Positions 32,771 through 40,183 of a stretch of 47,649 nt of DNA are shown here, piece after piece. Source of the DNA: an uncultured Alphaproteobacteria bacterium (GTDB lineage: Bacteria > Pseudomonadota > Alphaproteobacteria > RF32 > CAG-239); assembly GCA_934271195.1 (NCBI GenBank), contig CAKQRB010000025.1, forward strand, positions 1 to 47,649, given 5' to 3'. Each line of letters starts with the position of its first letter. Position 1 is the stretch's first letter. The notes under the pieces are model-generated. The model saw only the letters and a list, made by a program, of their open reading frames with translations, was not told where the DNA came from and made no database searches. The translations under genes and the position numbers were made by a program.

Positions 32771-34129
32771 TTACAACGGAATACTGATTTGGACTTTCAG
32801 ACCGCCGAGCTCACTGTCGCCCAGTTCAATCGTACCGCCGTGAGAGGCAATGACGTCTTTGGCAATTGACAAGCCAAGCCCAACGCCGCCGGTTTCTTTA
32901 TTACGTGATCCTTCCAAACGATAAAAAGCTTTGAAGACGTCTTCTCTTTTATCAGCAGGAATACCAGGGCCGTCATCATCAATCGAAACCTCAAGTTTGC
33001 GATCGTTGCTCTCTAATTTGACCGCGATGGTTTTGCCGTAACGGAAAGCATTGGATATGACATTGGTCAGAGCCCGTTTCAGCGCCTGTTCACGTCCCTG
33101 AATTGCGCTGACCTGATCATTGGTCGAATAGCGAATCAGCGCTTTTTTATTGCGGAATTTGTTGATGATGCTCAAAATCATCTCATTAATATCAACAAAG
33201 GTCGATTTTTCTCCGCCCTCGCCGCTGACAAACGACAAATAGCCGTCCAGCATTTTTTCCATTTCATCAATATCGGAGAGAAAATCTTTTTTGTCTTCGC
33301 CGTCCGGCAGCAGAGCAACCTGAAGCTTCATGCGGGTCAACGGAGTGCGCAAGTCATGAGAAACGCCGGCCAGCATTTGTGTCCGTTCGCTGATCTGGCG
33401 CTGGATACGTTCTTTCATTTTGATAAAGGCAAAAGCAGCTTTTCTGACTTCGGAAGACCCGTAAGGTTTGAACGTTTTATTATCAATGCCTTTACCAAAG
33501 TCTTCCGCCACCTGAGCCAGTTCAGCAATGGAGCGCACCTGTACGCGCAAGAACAGCACAGCAACCAGAAACAACAGCAACGACGTAATAACCATCCACA
33601 GCACAAACAGGAACATAGACGAGTTGAAAATCTTTTTCTCGCTGGCCGTAAATTCATAAGTGCGATCCTTGTCTTTGATGACAATCACCATATCATTGGA
33701 CGTCGGATCCATATACAGGTTGACGTTTTCTTTTGAGAACTGGCGATCCAGCGCCTTGCGGAAATATTTGGTCGCCATGCGGCGAGTATTGTCGCTGTTG
33801 TCAATAACGGTATATTTTTCGCCTTTGTCAAAGACTCTCAGATTAATATTGAACAATCCGGCGGTTGTTTCCTTAATCTTCTCAATTTCATCAGGATTGT
33901 CTTCGACCATTTTTATAACATAAGCCATATCCGCCGTCAGATTGGCAGAAAGCTGGCGGCCGACACGCCACCAGTTACTGTCAAAAAAGACAAAGATAGA
34001 AACTACCTGAACCACAATCAGCGGAATAAAAATCAATAGCATTGTTCTGAAAAACAATGTCTTAGGCAAAAACTTCAACTTCAAATACCGTAAAGCATTC
34101 TCTACTTTTTCCGGAAACACCAAACGCAT
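32771..34129 (-). CDS. EnvZ-type sensor histidine kinase
   Basis: This membrane kinase most likely phosphorylates the OmpR-type regulator encoded just before it. The 452-residue protein has an N-terminal membrane helix (TLFFRTMLLIFIPLIVVQVV), a periplasmic sensing region of about 110 residues, and a second helix (LFVLWMVITSLLLFLVAVLF). A HAMP-like linker and the dimerisation helix with His258 in GVSHDLRTPLTRMKLQ follow. The ATP-binding domain has NVISNAFRYG, DDGPGIP and GGVGLGLSIAKDVI. Length and order match EnvZ. The gene starts 28 bases after the regulator gene. The sensed signal is unknown. Confidence 0.92.
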   Translation of the reverse strand: MRLVFPEKVENALRYLKLKFLPKTLFFRTMLLIFIPLIVVQVVSIFVFFDSNWWRVGRQLSANLTADMAYVIKMVEDNPDEIEKIKETTAGLFNINLRVFDKGEKYTVIDNSDNTRRMATKYFRKALDRQFSKENVNLYMDPTSNDMVIVIKDKDRTYEFTASEKKIFNSSMFLFVLWMVITSLLLFLVAVLFLRVQVRSIAELAQVAEDFGKGIDNKTFKPYGSSEVRKAAFAFIKMKERIQRQISERTQMLAGVSHDLRTPLTRMKLQVALLPDGEDKKDFLSDIDEMEKMLDGYLSFVSGEGGEKSTFVDINEMILSIINKFRNKKALIRYSTNDQVSAIQGREQALKRALTNVISNAFRYGKTIAVKLESNDRKLEVSIDDDGPGIPADKREDVFKAFYRLEGSRNKETGGVGLGLSIAKDVIASHGGTIELGDSELGGLKVQISIPL

Positions 34130-34157
34130 TTATCTTCTCCTACAATAGTTCCGCCGC

Positions 34158-34847
34158 CTATTCGGGCAGCAGCATATAACCTTTGCCGCGGACGGTTTGC
34201 AAGTACCGCGGATTTTTTGAATCTTTTTCTATTTTTTTACGCAGACGGGTTATCTGAACATCTATTGAGCGCGGGCTTTGTCCTGCTCCCAAAATTTCGG
34301 CCAACTTTTCTCTGGTAAAAATCTGACCGGACTTTTGTCCCAGAATACTCAGCATTGACTGTTCAAGCGGCGTGATATGGATAACCTGCCCCTGCTTGCC
34401 GACCAGCTCTTTTTTGGTCATATCATACACACAGAGCCCAAGGTTCAGCTTTTCTATATTTTCTTTGTTTCCGACCGGCGCACGGCGTAAAATGCTTTTT
34501 ATCCGCAACACCAGTTCCTGCGGTTCGAAAGGCTTGGGCAAATAATCATCAGCTCCCCGTTCCAGTCCTGCAATCCGGTCGGCCGTTTCGCCCATGGCCG
34601 TCAGCATAATCACAGGCACGTTGCTTTCCTGCCGCAGGTCAGTCAAAAACTCGAGCCCGCTTTCATTCGGCATCATGATATCTACAATCAAAAGGTCAAA
34701 TTTATAAGACTTTAACTGGCGACGGGCTTCTTCGGCATCTTTGGCTATCGAAACATAAAAACCGCCATCGCGCAGAAAGCGCTGCAAAAGCGAGCGCAAT
34801 CTTTTGTCATCATCAACGACCAATATGTGGGCTTTTATGTTCTCCAT
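34158..34847 (-). CDS. OmpR-type response regulator
   Basis: The 229-residue transcription factor has a receiver domain (VVDDDKRLR with the acidic pocket, phospho-acceptor Asp56 in LLIVDIMMP, and YLPKPFEPQELVLRI with the conserved Lys) and a winged-helix DNA-binding domain. The latter contains LTPLEQSMLSILGQKSGQ-like and SPRSIDVQITRLRKKIEKD segments, ending RGKGYMLLPE. This is the OmpR subfamily. It precedes the EnvZ-type kinase, with pgsA 21 bases upstream on the same strand. Envelope-stress or osmotic control is plausible given the family and the neighbouring phospholipid gene. Confidence 0.93.
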   Translation of the reverse strand: MENIKAHILVVDDDKRLRSLLQRFLRDGGFYVSIAKDAEEARRQLKSYKFDLLIVDIMMPNESGLEFLTDLRQESNVPVIMLTAMGETADRIAGLERGADDYLPKPFEPQELVLRIKSILRRAPVGNKENIEKLNLGLCVYDMTKKELVGKQGQVIHITPLEQSMLSILGQKSGQIFTREKLAEILGAGQSPRSIDVQITRLRKKIEKDSKNPRYLQTVRGKGYMLLPE

Positions 34848-34868
34848 ATTTGCAATCAGATGCCTTTG

Positions 34869-35561
34869 TTATTTGGATGACTTAGCTTTGCCGGCGTTCT
34901 TTTTGGCAGTTTTTTTCTTAGCCGGCGCTTTTTTGGCAACAGTTTTGGCTGCGGCTGTTTTTTTAACCGGCGCCGGTTTTGCTACCTCAACCTTTTTTAC
35001 GACAATGTTTTTATTTTTAATTTTGGCTTCTTTGCGGACATAGTTCATGCCTTTTTCAAAATATTGATAACCGGTAATGAAAGTCAGCACGCCGGCGATC
35101 CAAAGCAGAATCTCTCCGGGAAGACGGAACCAGCCGCCGACCAGAATCATCGACAAAGCTGTCATTTGGAATCCGGTTTTCCATTTTGCCAAACGGGTGA
35201 CAGGAAGGCCGACTTTGACTTCGGCCAGAAATTCTCTCAGACCGGAAACCAAGACTTCGCGGCAGAGGATAATGACAACAGGAATATAGCTGATTTTATC
35301 AACCATGCCGTTTGCAACAATAATCAAAAGTGCCGAAACAACCAGCAACTTGTCGGCAATTGGGTCAAACAAGCGGCCGAAAGCGGAAGTTTCGTTACGG
35401 GAACGTGCCAGATATCCGTCAAAATAGTCCGTGATTGAGGCAATAATAAACAATACCGCCGCAAACAAAGACCAGACATAAGTATGGATATAAATGGAAA
35501 GGAAGATAACCGGAATGACTACAATCCGAGATATCGTTAAAATATTTGGCAAGTTATACAC
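34869..35561 (-). CDS. pgsA: Phosphatidylglycerophosphate synthase with Lys/Ala-rich tail
   Basis: PgsA makes phosphatidylglycerol phosphate from CDP-diacylglycerol and glycerol-3-phosphate in the inner membrane. The family motif is complete in DYFDGYLARSRNETSAFG followed by RLFDPIADK (near residues 42-70), the starting helix is YNLPNILTISRIVVIPVI, and several membrane helices follow. What is unusual is the last 50 residues, a strongly basic tail built of AKPAPVKK, AAAKTVAKK and APAKKKTAKK-like blocks ending KAKSSK. It resembles eukaryotic histone H1 and bacterial AlgP/Hc1 tails. Such a tail on the cytosolic face could bind anionic lipid, DNA or RNA. The core family assignment is firm; the role of the tail is inference. 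Confidence 0.93.
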   Translation of the reverse strand: MYNLPNILTISRIVVIPVIFLSIYIHTYVWSLFAAVLFIIASITDYFDGYLARSRNETSAFGRLFDPIADKLLVVSALLIIVANGMVDKISYIPVVIILCREVLVSGLREFLAEVKVGLPVTRLAKWKTGFQMTALSMILVGGWFRLPGEILLWIAGVLTFITGYQYFEKGMNYVRKEAKIKNKNIVVKKVEVAKPAPVKKTAAAKTVAKKAPAKKKTAKKNAGKAKSSK

Positions 35562-35621
35562 GTCTTTTTCCTCTGTAATTTTATTAAAAATAATCGTTTA
35601 AGGTATAGTAATGCAGAATTT

Positions 35622-37427
35622 TCAATTGTGAAAGTAATTATATATTTTTTCCGCCGTTTTTTTACTTATTCCGCTTACTTTTTGCAAATCTTTGACACCG
35701 GCTTGCGAAATTTCTTCCGCCGAACCGAAATAATTGAGCAAATCGCGCTTGCGGGTATGGCCGACTCCTTCAATTTCATCCAGACGCGATTTGTACATTG
35801 ACCCAGCGCGTTTTTTGCGGTGCGCTCCAATGGCAAAGCGGTGGGCTTCGTCCCGCAGGTTTTGCATATAAAAAGCCAGCGGCGAGCGGTACGGCAGCGC
35901 AAAACTCTCGCGCCCGAGCATATGGTAGAACTCTTTGCCGGCATTACGGTCAGGCCCCTTGGAAATGGCAATTATTGCAATTTCGCTCAAATCATAGTCT
36001 TTCAGAATCTCATGCACGGCATGCAACTGCCCAAGACCGCCGTCCAGCAAAATCACGTCCGGCTGGTTGGCCTCGGTCATTTTGGCAAAGCGCCGCGACA
36101 AAACCTCTTTCATCATGCCGAAGTCATCCTGCATGACATCTTCATTTTTGATATTAAACGTGCGGTACTGTTTTTTATCAAAGCCGTCCGGCGTGGCGAC
36201 AACCATGGCGCCGATTGCATAGGATCCCTGATTGTGCGAGTTGTCATAAATCTCTATGCGGCGGGGAATCCGCTTCAGGCCAAAAACGGCCTGCAATTCT
36301 TTGAGATTGTTCATGACCGACATTTCCATTGCCACTTTTCTTTCAAGCGAGGCCATGGCGTTTTCGACGACCATCTGAATAATTTTGGCCTTGTTGCCTT
36401 TGCCATAGGTCATAATACGGGTACCGAGAGCGTTTTTCATAAAGTCATGATTTTCCAACTCGTGCGATACGATGATTTCATCTGCCGGAATATGCGTAGA
36501 ATAAAAACTTCCAAGAAAAGCCTCAAGAATTTCAGAATCCGAAGCATCTTCCGTCTGGCGAGGAAAAAACGGCACATTGCCGCAATTTTGCCCGCCGCGG
36601 ATAAAAAAGACCTGAATGCAGATCAGCCCGTTTTTATGCGCCAAAGCCACAAAATCTGCCGAACCGATATCGGCATATTCAACAAGATTGCCTTTCTGGA
36701 CGTTTGTCAGCGCCCGAATCCGATCCCGCAGGATCATTGCGGTTTCATAATCTTCACGCTCGCTGGCCTCGTGCATTTTTTGCGAGAGCTCTTCCTGAAT
36801 TTTGATATTGCGCCCTTCCAAAAAATCAATGGCAGAATTGACCAGTTTTTTATATTCTTCCGGCGAGATTTTGCAACAGCAGGGGGCGGAGCATCTTTTT
36901 ATCTGGTACAACAGGCACGGGCGATGGCGCGTCCGAAAAACATTATCGGTACACGACCGGAGCAAAAAAGCCTTTTGCAGGATATCAACCACGTTGTTGA
37001 CGGCCAACGCACTGGCAAAAGGCCCGAAATATTTGTTCTGGTCATTTCTTTTGCCGCGGTATTTGCGCAGGCACGGATACTCTGAGCCAACGTCAATCAT
37101 CAAGTGAGGAAAAGTCTTGTCATCTTTGAGCAGGATATTATATTTCGGTTCAAGCTTTTTAATCAGCTCATTTTCCAGCAGCAACGCTTTGGCCTCGTTT
37201 TCAACGATAATAAATTCCATTTTGCGGATTTGCGAGACCATTCGCTGCAGGCGTATCGGGAGTTTGTCAACATGCGAGTAGGCGACAATTCTTTTTTTGA
37301 TATTTTTGGCTTTACCGACATAAAGGACTTTTTCATCCTCGCCAATCATTCGGTAGACACCCGGCTTGTCCGGCGCAATCTTGATATTTTTAGCCAAAAC
37401 GGCAAGGCCTTTTTTAATATCTCCCAA
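35622..37427 (-). CDS. uvrC: Excinuclease ABC subunit C
   Basis: UvrC makes both cuts around DNA lesions marked by UvrA and UvrB. The 601-residue protein has the N-terminal GIY-YIG nuclease (PGVYRMIGEDEKVLYVGKAK, near residue 22), the four-cysteine cluster region (LLRSCTDNVF ... RPCLLYQIKRCSAPCCCKI), the UVR motif (MILRDRIRAL) and the RNase H-like C-terminal nuclease (EIYDNSHNQGSYAIGAMVV, then DGGLGQL). It ends in helix-hairpin-helix motifs (IEGVGHTRKRDLL, VSGISKKTAEKI). It starts with TTG at 37427 after AGGGG, as no in-frame ATG matches the family start. It has no damage-response operator that I can see. Confidence 0.96.
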   Translation of the reverse strand: MGDIKKGLAVLAKNIKIAPDKPGVYRMIGEDEKVLYVGKAKNIKKRIVAYSHVDKLPIRLQRMVSQIRKMEFIIVENEAKALLLENELIKKLEPKYNILLKDDKTFPHLMIDVGSEYPCLRKYRGKRNDQNKYFGPFASALAVNNVVDILQKAFLLRSCTDNVFRTRHRPCLLYQIKRCSAPCCCKISPEEYKKLVNSAIDFLEGRNIKIQEELSQKMHEASEREDYETAMILRDRIRALTNVQKGNLVEYADIGSADFVALAHKNGLICIQVFFIRGGQNCGNVPFFPRQTEDASDSEILEAFLGSFYSTHIPADEIIVSHELENHDFMKNALGTRIMTYGKGNKAKIIQMVVENAMASLERKVAMEMSVMNNLKELQAVFGLKRIPRRIEIYDNSHNQGSYAIGAMVVATPDGFDKKQYRTFNIKNEDVMQDDFGMMKEVLSRRFAKMTEANQPDVILLDGGLGQLHAVHEILKDYDLSEIAIIAISKGPDRNAGKEFYHMLGRESFALPYRSPLAFYMQNLRDEAHRFAIGAHRKKRAGSMYKSRLDEIEGVGHTRKRDLLNYFGSAEEISQAGVKDLQKVSGISKKTAEKIYNYFHN

Positions 37428-37515
37428 AATTGTTTTCCCCTATATTCTGTTCATATTTTGTTATATTTAACTCGTTTTTATCAGGGGCGCAAGAGGATTT
37501 CCGCCGACCGGAAAC

Positions 37516-37550
37516 AAAAAGTCTCCCCGTTTTCGGCATTGCGGAGAGAC
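37516..37550 (-). terminator. Terminator of the LuxR-type regulator gene
   Basis: On the minus strand GTCTCTCCG (37550-37542) pairs with CGGGGAGAC (37529-37521) with one mismatch, followed by TTTTT. It lies 16 bases after the stop. Confidence 0.75.
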
Positions 37551-37565
37551 ATGAAAAAAAAGAAG

Positions 37566-38204
37566 TTAAATCAACCCCATCTTTTGAGCGATGATGACTG
37601 CCTGCGTCCGGTTGGTGGCACCGACTGCCCGCAGCAGCGCATTGATATGAAGTTTGACCGTAGCTTCCGACACGCCCATCTCATAAGCAATCTGCTTGTT
37701 GGACATCCCCTGTGCCACTAGTTCCAAAACCTGCGACTGACGGTTGGTCAGCTTTTTGCCGATACCGGACGTCACGGTATTTTTGGACAGCCCCGTCGGA
37801 GAGGAATTTTGCTCCAATACCGAAGGCGGCAAATAAGTTCCGCCATCCATAATCAGTTTTAACGCGCCGGTAATCACTTTGGTTTCCGAACGTTTTGGAA
37901 TATAGCCGCATACGCCGTATTCCAGCGACTTGCGAATATTCTGGTTATCTTCGGAAGCCGACATAATCACAAAACGGGCGTCTGACGATTTTTCTTTGAT
38001 GTCTTTTATCGCCTCTTCCCAGTTCATATCAGGCATATCCAAATCCATAATAACCAGGTCCAACTTCTTTTCGTCATCAACAATTTTCAGGGCCTGAGAA
38101 AAGTTTCCGGCCTGAAAGATAACGGCTTGGGGGTCTATCCGCTCAAGATGGACACTAAGCCCGTCTCTGAACAAGGCGTGATCGTCTGCAATAAGTACTT
38201 TCAT
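37566..38204 (-). CDS. NarL/FixJ (LuxR)-type response regulator
   Basis: The 212-residue protein combines a receiver (LIADDHALFRDGL, phospho-acceptor Asp54 in LVIMDLDMPDM, VIMSASED switch region, and GYIPKRSE with the conserved Lys) with a LuxR-type helix-turn-helix (LTNRQSQVLELVAQGMSNKQ followed by IAYEMGVSEATVKLHINALL). No cognate kinase is adjacent, so it is an orphan regulator. The start follows CAGGAG. The target genes cannot be read from the window. Confidence 0.92.
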   Translation of the reverse strand: MKVLIADDHALFRDGLSVHLERIDPQAVIFQAGNFSQALKIVDDEKKLDLVIMDLDMPDMNWEEAIKDIKEKSSDARFVIMSASEDNQNIRKSLEYGVCGYIPKRSETKVITGALKLIMDGGTYLPPSVLEQNSSPTGLSKNTVTSGIGKKLTNRQSQVLELVAQGMSNKQIAYEMGVSEATVKLHINALLRAVGATNRTQAVIIAQKMGLI

Positions 38205-38310
38205 CCTAATCTCCTGGTTCTTTTCAGCTCTTTGTCAATATATAAACTTTTGCAGCACAGAACGCAGTCAAGTCTATACCAATTTTAGGATTTATATATA
38301 TCTTAATTTT

Positions 38311-38772
38311 CTAATTTAAAGGCAGTACAATATATTCTATTCCGGCTTCATCAAACATCTGCTTAGAATAAGATAGTTTGTCGCGCCAGGTATTTGTAGG
38401 GGTCGACGAATTTATTTCCATCTCATTGGTTACAACGACCTTGATGCCCGACTGGATGATTGCTCTTGCGCAGTCCGTGCAAGGCGGATGCGTCGCATAC
38501 ATGACACAGCCTTTTAACGATGTGCCGGTCAGACAGGCATTGTAAATGGCGTTTCTTTCAGCATGTTCAAAAAAGTCGTATTTCGTCGGGCGTTCCATGC
38601 GTTCGGGCTTGTTGTCATCAACGCCGCGAACCAGTCCGTTATAGCCGGTTGCCCGAATCTCGCGATCCGGTCCGACAACAATCGCGCCCGTTTTCGTCGA
38701 AGGGTCTTTTGACCAGGTTGCAACCAATCGGGCAACATCCATAAAGCGTCTATGCCATTTGTCTGAAAACAT
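38311..38772 (-). CDS. Deoxycytidylate deaminase
   Basis: The enzyme deaminates dCMP to dUMP for thymidylate synthesis. The 153-residue protein carries the zinc-binding cytidine-deaminase motif HAERNAIYNACLTG (H-A-E) and the PPCTDCARAII cysteines. The deoxycytidylate-type start (KWHRRFMDVARLVATWSKDP) and STKTGAIVVGPDREIRATGY agree with ComEB/dCMP deaminase. The ATG at 38772 is preferred because AAGGAGA is eight bases upstream; the ATG two codons earlier is too close to that site. Confidence 0.9.
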   Translation of the reverse strand: MFSDKWHRRFMDVARLVATWSKDPSTKTGAIVVGPDREIRATGYNGLVRGVDDNKPERMERPTKYDFFEHAERNAIYNACLTGTSLKGCVMYATHPPCTDCARAIIQSGIKVVVTNEMEINSSTPTNTWRDKLSYSKQMFDEAGIEYIVLPLN

Positions 38773-38905
38773 TTTCATTCTCCTTTTGAGATATAACTCT
38801 AGTTTTAATATATTTTTTTGTAACAGACAATACTTATTTTCCCTTTCTCTGATACACTTTTTAATTTTCTGCTTTTGCTTTCTTCATAGAGTTGGTTATT
38901 TTATT

Positions 38906-39060
38906 GTTACTTTTTGACTGCCAAAAAGTAACCAAAAAGGCAGCCCTACGCTCATTTGCTAAGGTTTCAGAGCAAAATTAACCTCGCTACGCTCTCTACC
39001 ATTGTGCGTCACTTTCGGTTTTTGCTCCAAAACCTAAGCTATTCGCAAAGGGCACCCCAA
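38906..39060. repeat. Dispersed intergenic inverted-repeat element
   Basis: A perfect hairpin (GTTACTTTTTG 38906-38916 with CAAAAAGTAAC 38922-38932) is followed by an imperfect long inverted repeat: the arm GCTAAGGTTTCAGAGCAAAA near 38960 faces TTTTGCTCCAAAACCTAAGC near 39035. The first hairpin with its following CAAAAAGG is a pattern I remember as common between genes in several proteobacteria. No gene is present here; the stretch separates the dCMP deaminase gene from the RNA below. Confidence 0.5.
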
Positions 39061-39213
39061 ACCGTGCCGGACGAGAGAATGGTATTTTTAATTCCCTCTT
39101 TTTCACAAAGACTAAGAAGTACTCGTTAAAGAGCATATCCAACTTAGACATCTAAGCTCGCATTGGTTGCTTACGCTTCCCTTGCTTGCCAAGATGTTCC
39201 AAAGAGCTTGCAG

Positions 39214-39245
39214 ACAAAAACAACCGGAGCAGCGGTTGTTTTTGT
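39214..39245. terminator. Perfect hairpin with A/T flanks
   Basis: ACAAAAACAACCG (39214-39226) pairs perfectly with CGGTTGTTTTTGT (39233-39245) over a 6-base loop. It has the look of a bidirectional terminator although no gene ends within 150 bases. Confidence 0.5.
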
Positions 39246-39317
39246 TTAGCGCTCCCCATCTCTCTTTCAAGAGAGGGAATGGTGCTCCAAGGCAATGTTA
39301 TTCTGGAAGTTATTATG

Positions 39318-39446
39318 TTTCTTTGTCATTGCCGGACTTGATCCGGCAATCCATAAGGAAACAAGCACTGTGTTGGTTGTGAGATGGATCTTCGGGTCAA
39401 GCCCAGAGTTTTTGATCCGCGCTGCTATGGCGGGATGCGCGGCCGT
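39318..39446 (+). repeat. Alphaproteobacterial-type palindromic repeat
   Basis: The core hairpin ATTGCCGGA (39328-39336) with TCCGGCAAT (39342-39350) is followed by GATGGATCTTCGGGTCAAGC and then by a G+C-rich end (GGCGGGATGCGCGGCCG). I remember this type of dispersed intergenic element from many Alphaproteobacteria. There is no coding potential. It supports the taxonomic placement. Confidence 0.55.
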
Positions 39447-39497
39447 TCAAAGAAAAGTTTTTGTTGTATTTTATAAAAATTTTATTATACTGCGTAC

Positions 39498-39785
39498 AGA
39501 TTTGGACTTGTTCCAGATTTAGCACCTAAAGGTGCGGGGCTTGTAAGAAGGCTCTCCCTTATACGGTGTTGATATAACACCGACATATTGTCAGCTGTGA
39601 AAACGGCTTTCAATAATTATATCTCCGACTTATCACATGGCCGGAGGCTCTAGGCGTATGTCCAGAGGTCTGGCGGCTTCTTCGGAAGCCGTCAGGTCTT
39701 AAAAGGTCTAGAGAATCAATTTTATAAGGGTTGATTTCTTACTCTCCGGCCGCCTCGGTGCGCTTAACCAAGGTGGTTTTTCTTT
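39498..39785 (+). ncRNA. Large structured RNA, family unknown
   Basis: About 285 bases without a credible gene can fold almost completely. In order: hairpin 39522-39535 (GCACC/GGTGC); hairpin 39564-39582 (CGGTGTT/AACACCG); hairpin 39587-39614 with a GAAA loop; a closing helix GGCCGGAG (39639-39646) with CTCCGGCC (39744-39751); inside it CTCTAG (39648-39653) with CTAGAG (39708-39713), a 14-16 bp stem (39666-39680 with 39685-39699) capped by TTCG, and hairpin 39714-39736. A U-tailed terminator ends it. TATACT at 39486-39491, with an imperfect -35 near 39461-39469, would start it near 39498. CTCCG at 39623-39627 can pair instead with CGGAG at 39642-39646, an alternative to the closing helix. It does not match my memory of tmRNA, RNase P, SRP or 6S RNA. 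It could be a stand-alone RNA or a leader controlling the genes at 39829 and eno. Confidence 0.7.
39750..39782 (+). terminator. Terminator of the structured RNA
   Basis: CCGCCTCGG (39750-39758) pairs with CCAAGGTGG (39768-39776) with one mismatch and one G-T pair, followed by TTTTTC. Its first two bases are shared with the closing helix of the RNA, so folding of the two could be coupled. Confidence 0.75.
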
Positions 39786-39828
39786 ATTTAAAAACTGCCG
39801 GCTTTTAATTTTTTAGAAGGATGAGCCG

Positions 39829-40038
39829 ATGACAGAAGCGCATAAACAAGATTCCGCAGAATTTTTGGATATGATACAAGTTATTATCGACGGTTTCGGT
39901 GAACATGATGTTTTATCTGATGAAGAGGTGTTTGAAATTCTTTCTTCAAAAAAGGGATATCCGCCCGAGGTTTGCGATTATATTATTGCCGAACTGCACA
40001 AGATTTCCGACACGATTGCCGGTTCTCTCAAAAAATGA
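39829..40038 (+). CDS. Small acidic protein, unknown
   Basis: This 69-residue acidic, helical protein has no family I recognise. The sequence SAEFLDMIQVIIDGFGEHDV is followed by LSDEEVFEILSSKKGYPPEV and a helix to SLKK, which together suggest a compact three- to four-helix fold of a kind used for protein contact. It has a good ribosome site (AGAAGGATGAGCCG before ATG) and lies between the structured RNA's terminator and enolase. If the RNA is a leader, this is its first gene. Confidence 0.6.
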   Translation: MTEAHKQDSAEFLDMIQVIIDGFGEHDVLSDEEVFEILSSKKGYPPEVCDYIIAELHKISDTIAGSLKK

Positions 40039-40183
40039 CTCTCTTCGCCGCGGCGTTTTCATTTCCGAAAATTGGATTTTTTGCAAAATAACTTCACAAA
40101 AAAAAGAGTTTTGCTTGACATTTGGGCAAAAATGAATGAACTTAAGGGCAACACTTTATTATAATTGAAATTAGGAGAAAAAA

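Noticed and set aside
37104..37721. Plus-strand frame opposite uvrC and the LuxR-type gene
   Set aside because: It is antisense to two well-supported genes and spans their terminator.
39167..39522. Two short plus-strand frames in the repeat-rich gap
   Set aside because: They run over palindromic repeats, start without ribosome sites and have no protein-like composition.
39498..39785. tmRNA, RNase P RNA, SRP RNA or fluoride riboswitch
   Set aside because: No tRNA-like end with TTCGA, no RNase P core motifs, no SRP GGAA-loop motif and no fluoride aptamer pattern were found.
40115..40165. Single sigma-70 promoter for eno from TTGACA and TATAAT
   Set aside because: The hexamers are 39 bases apart, far too distant to be one promoter.
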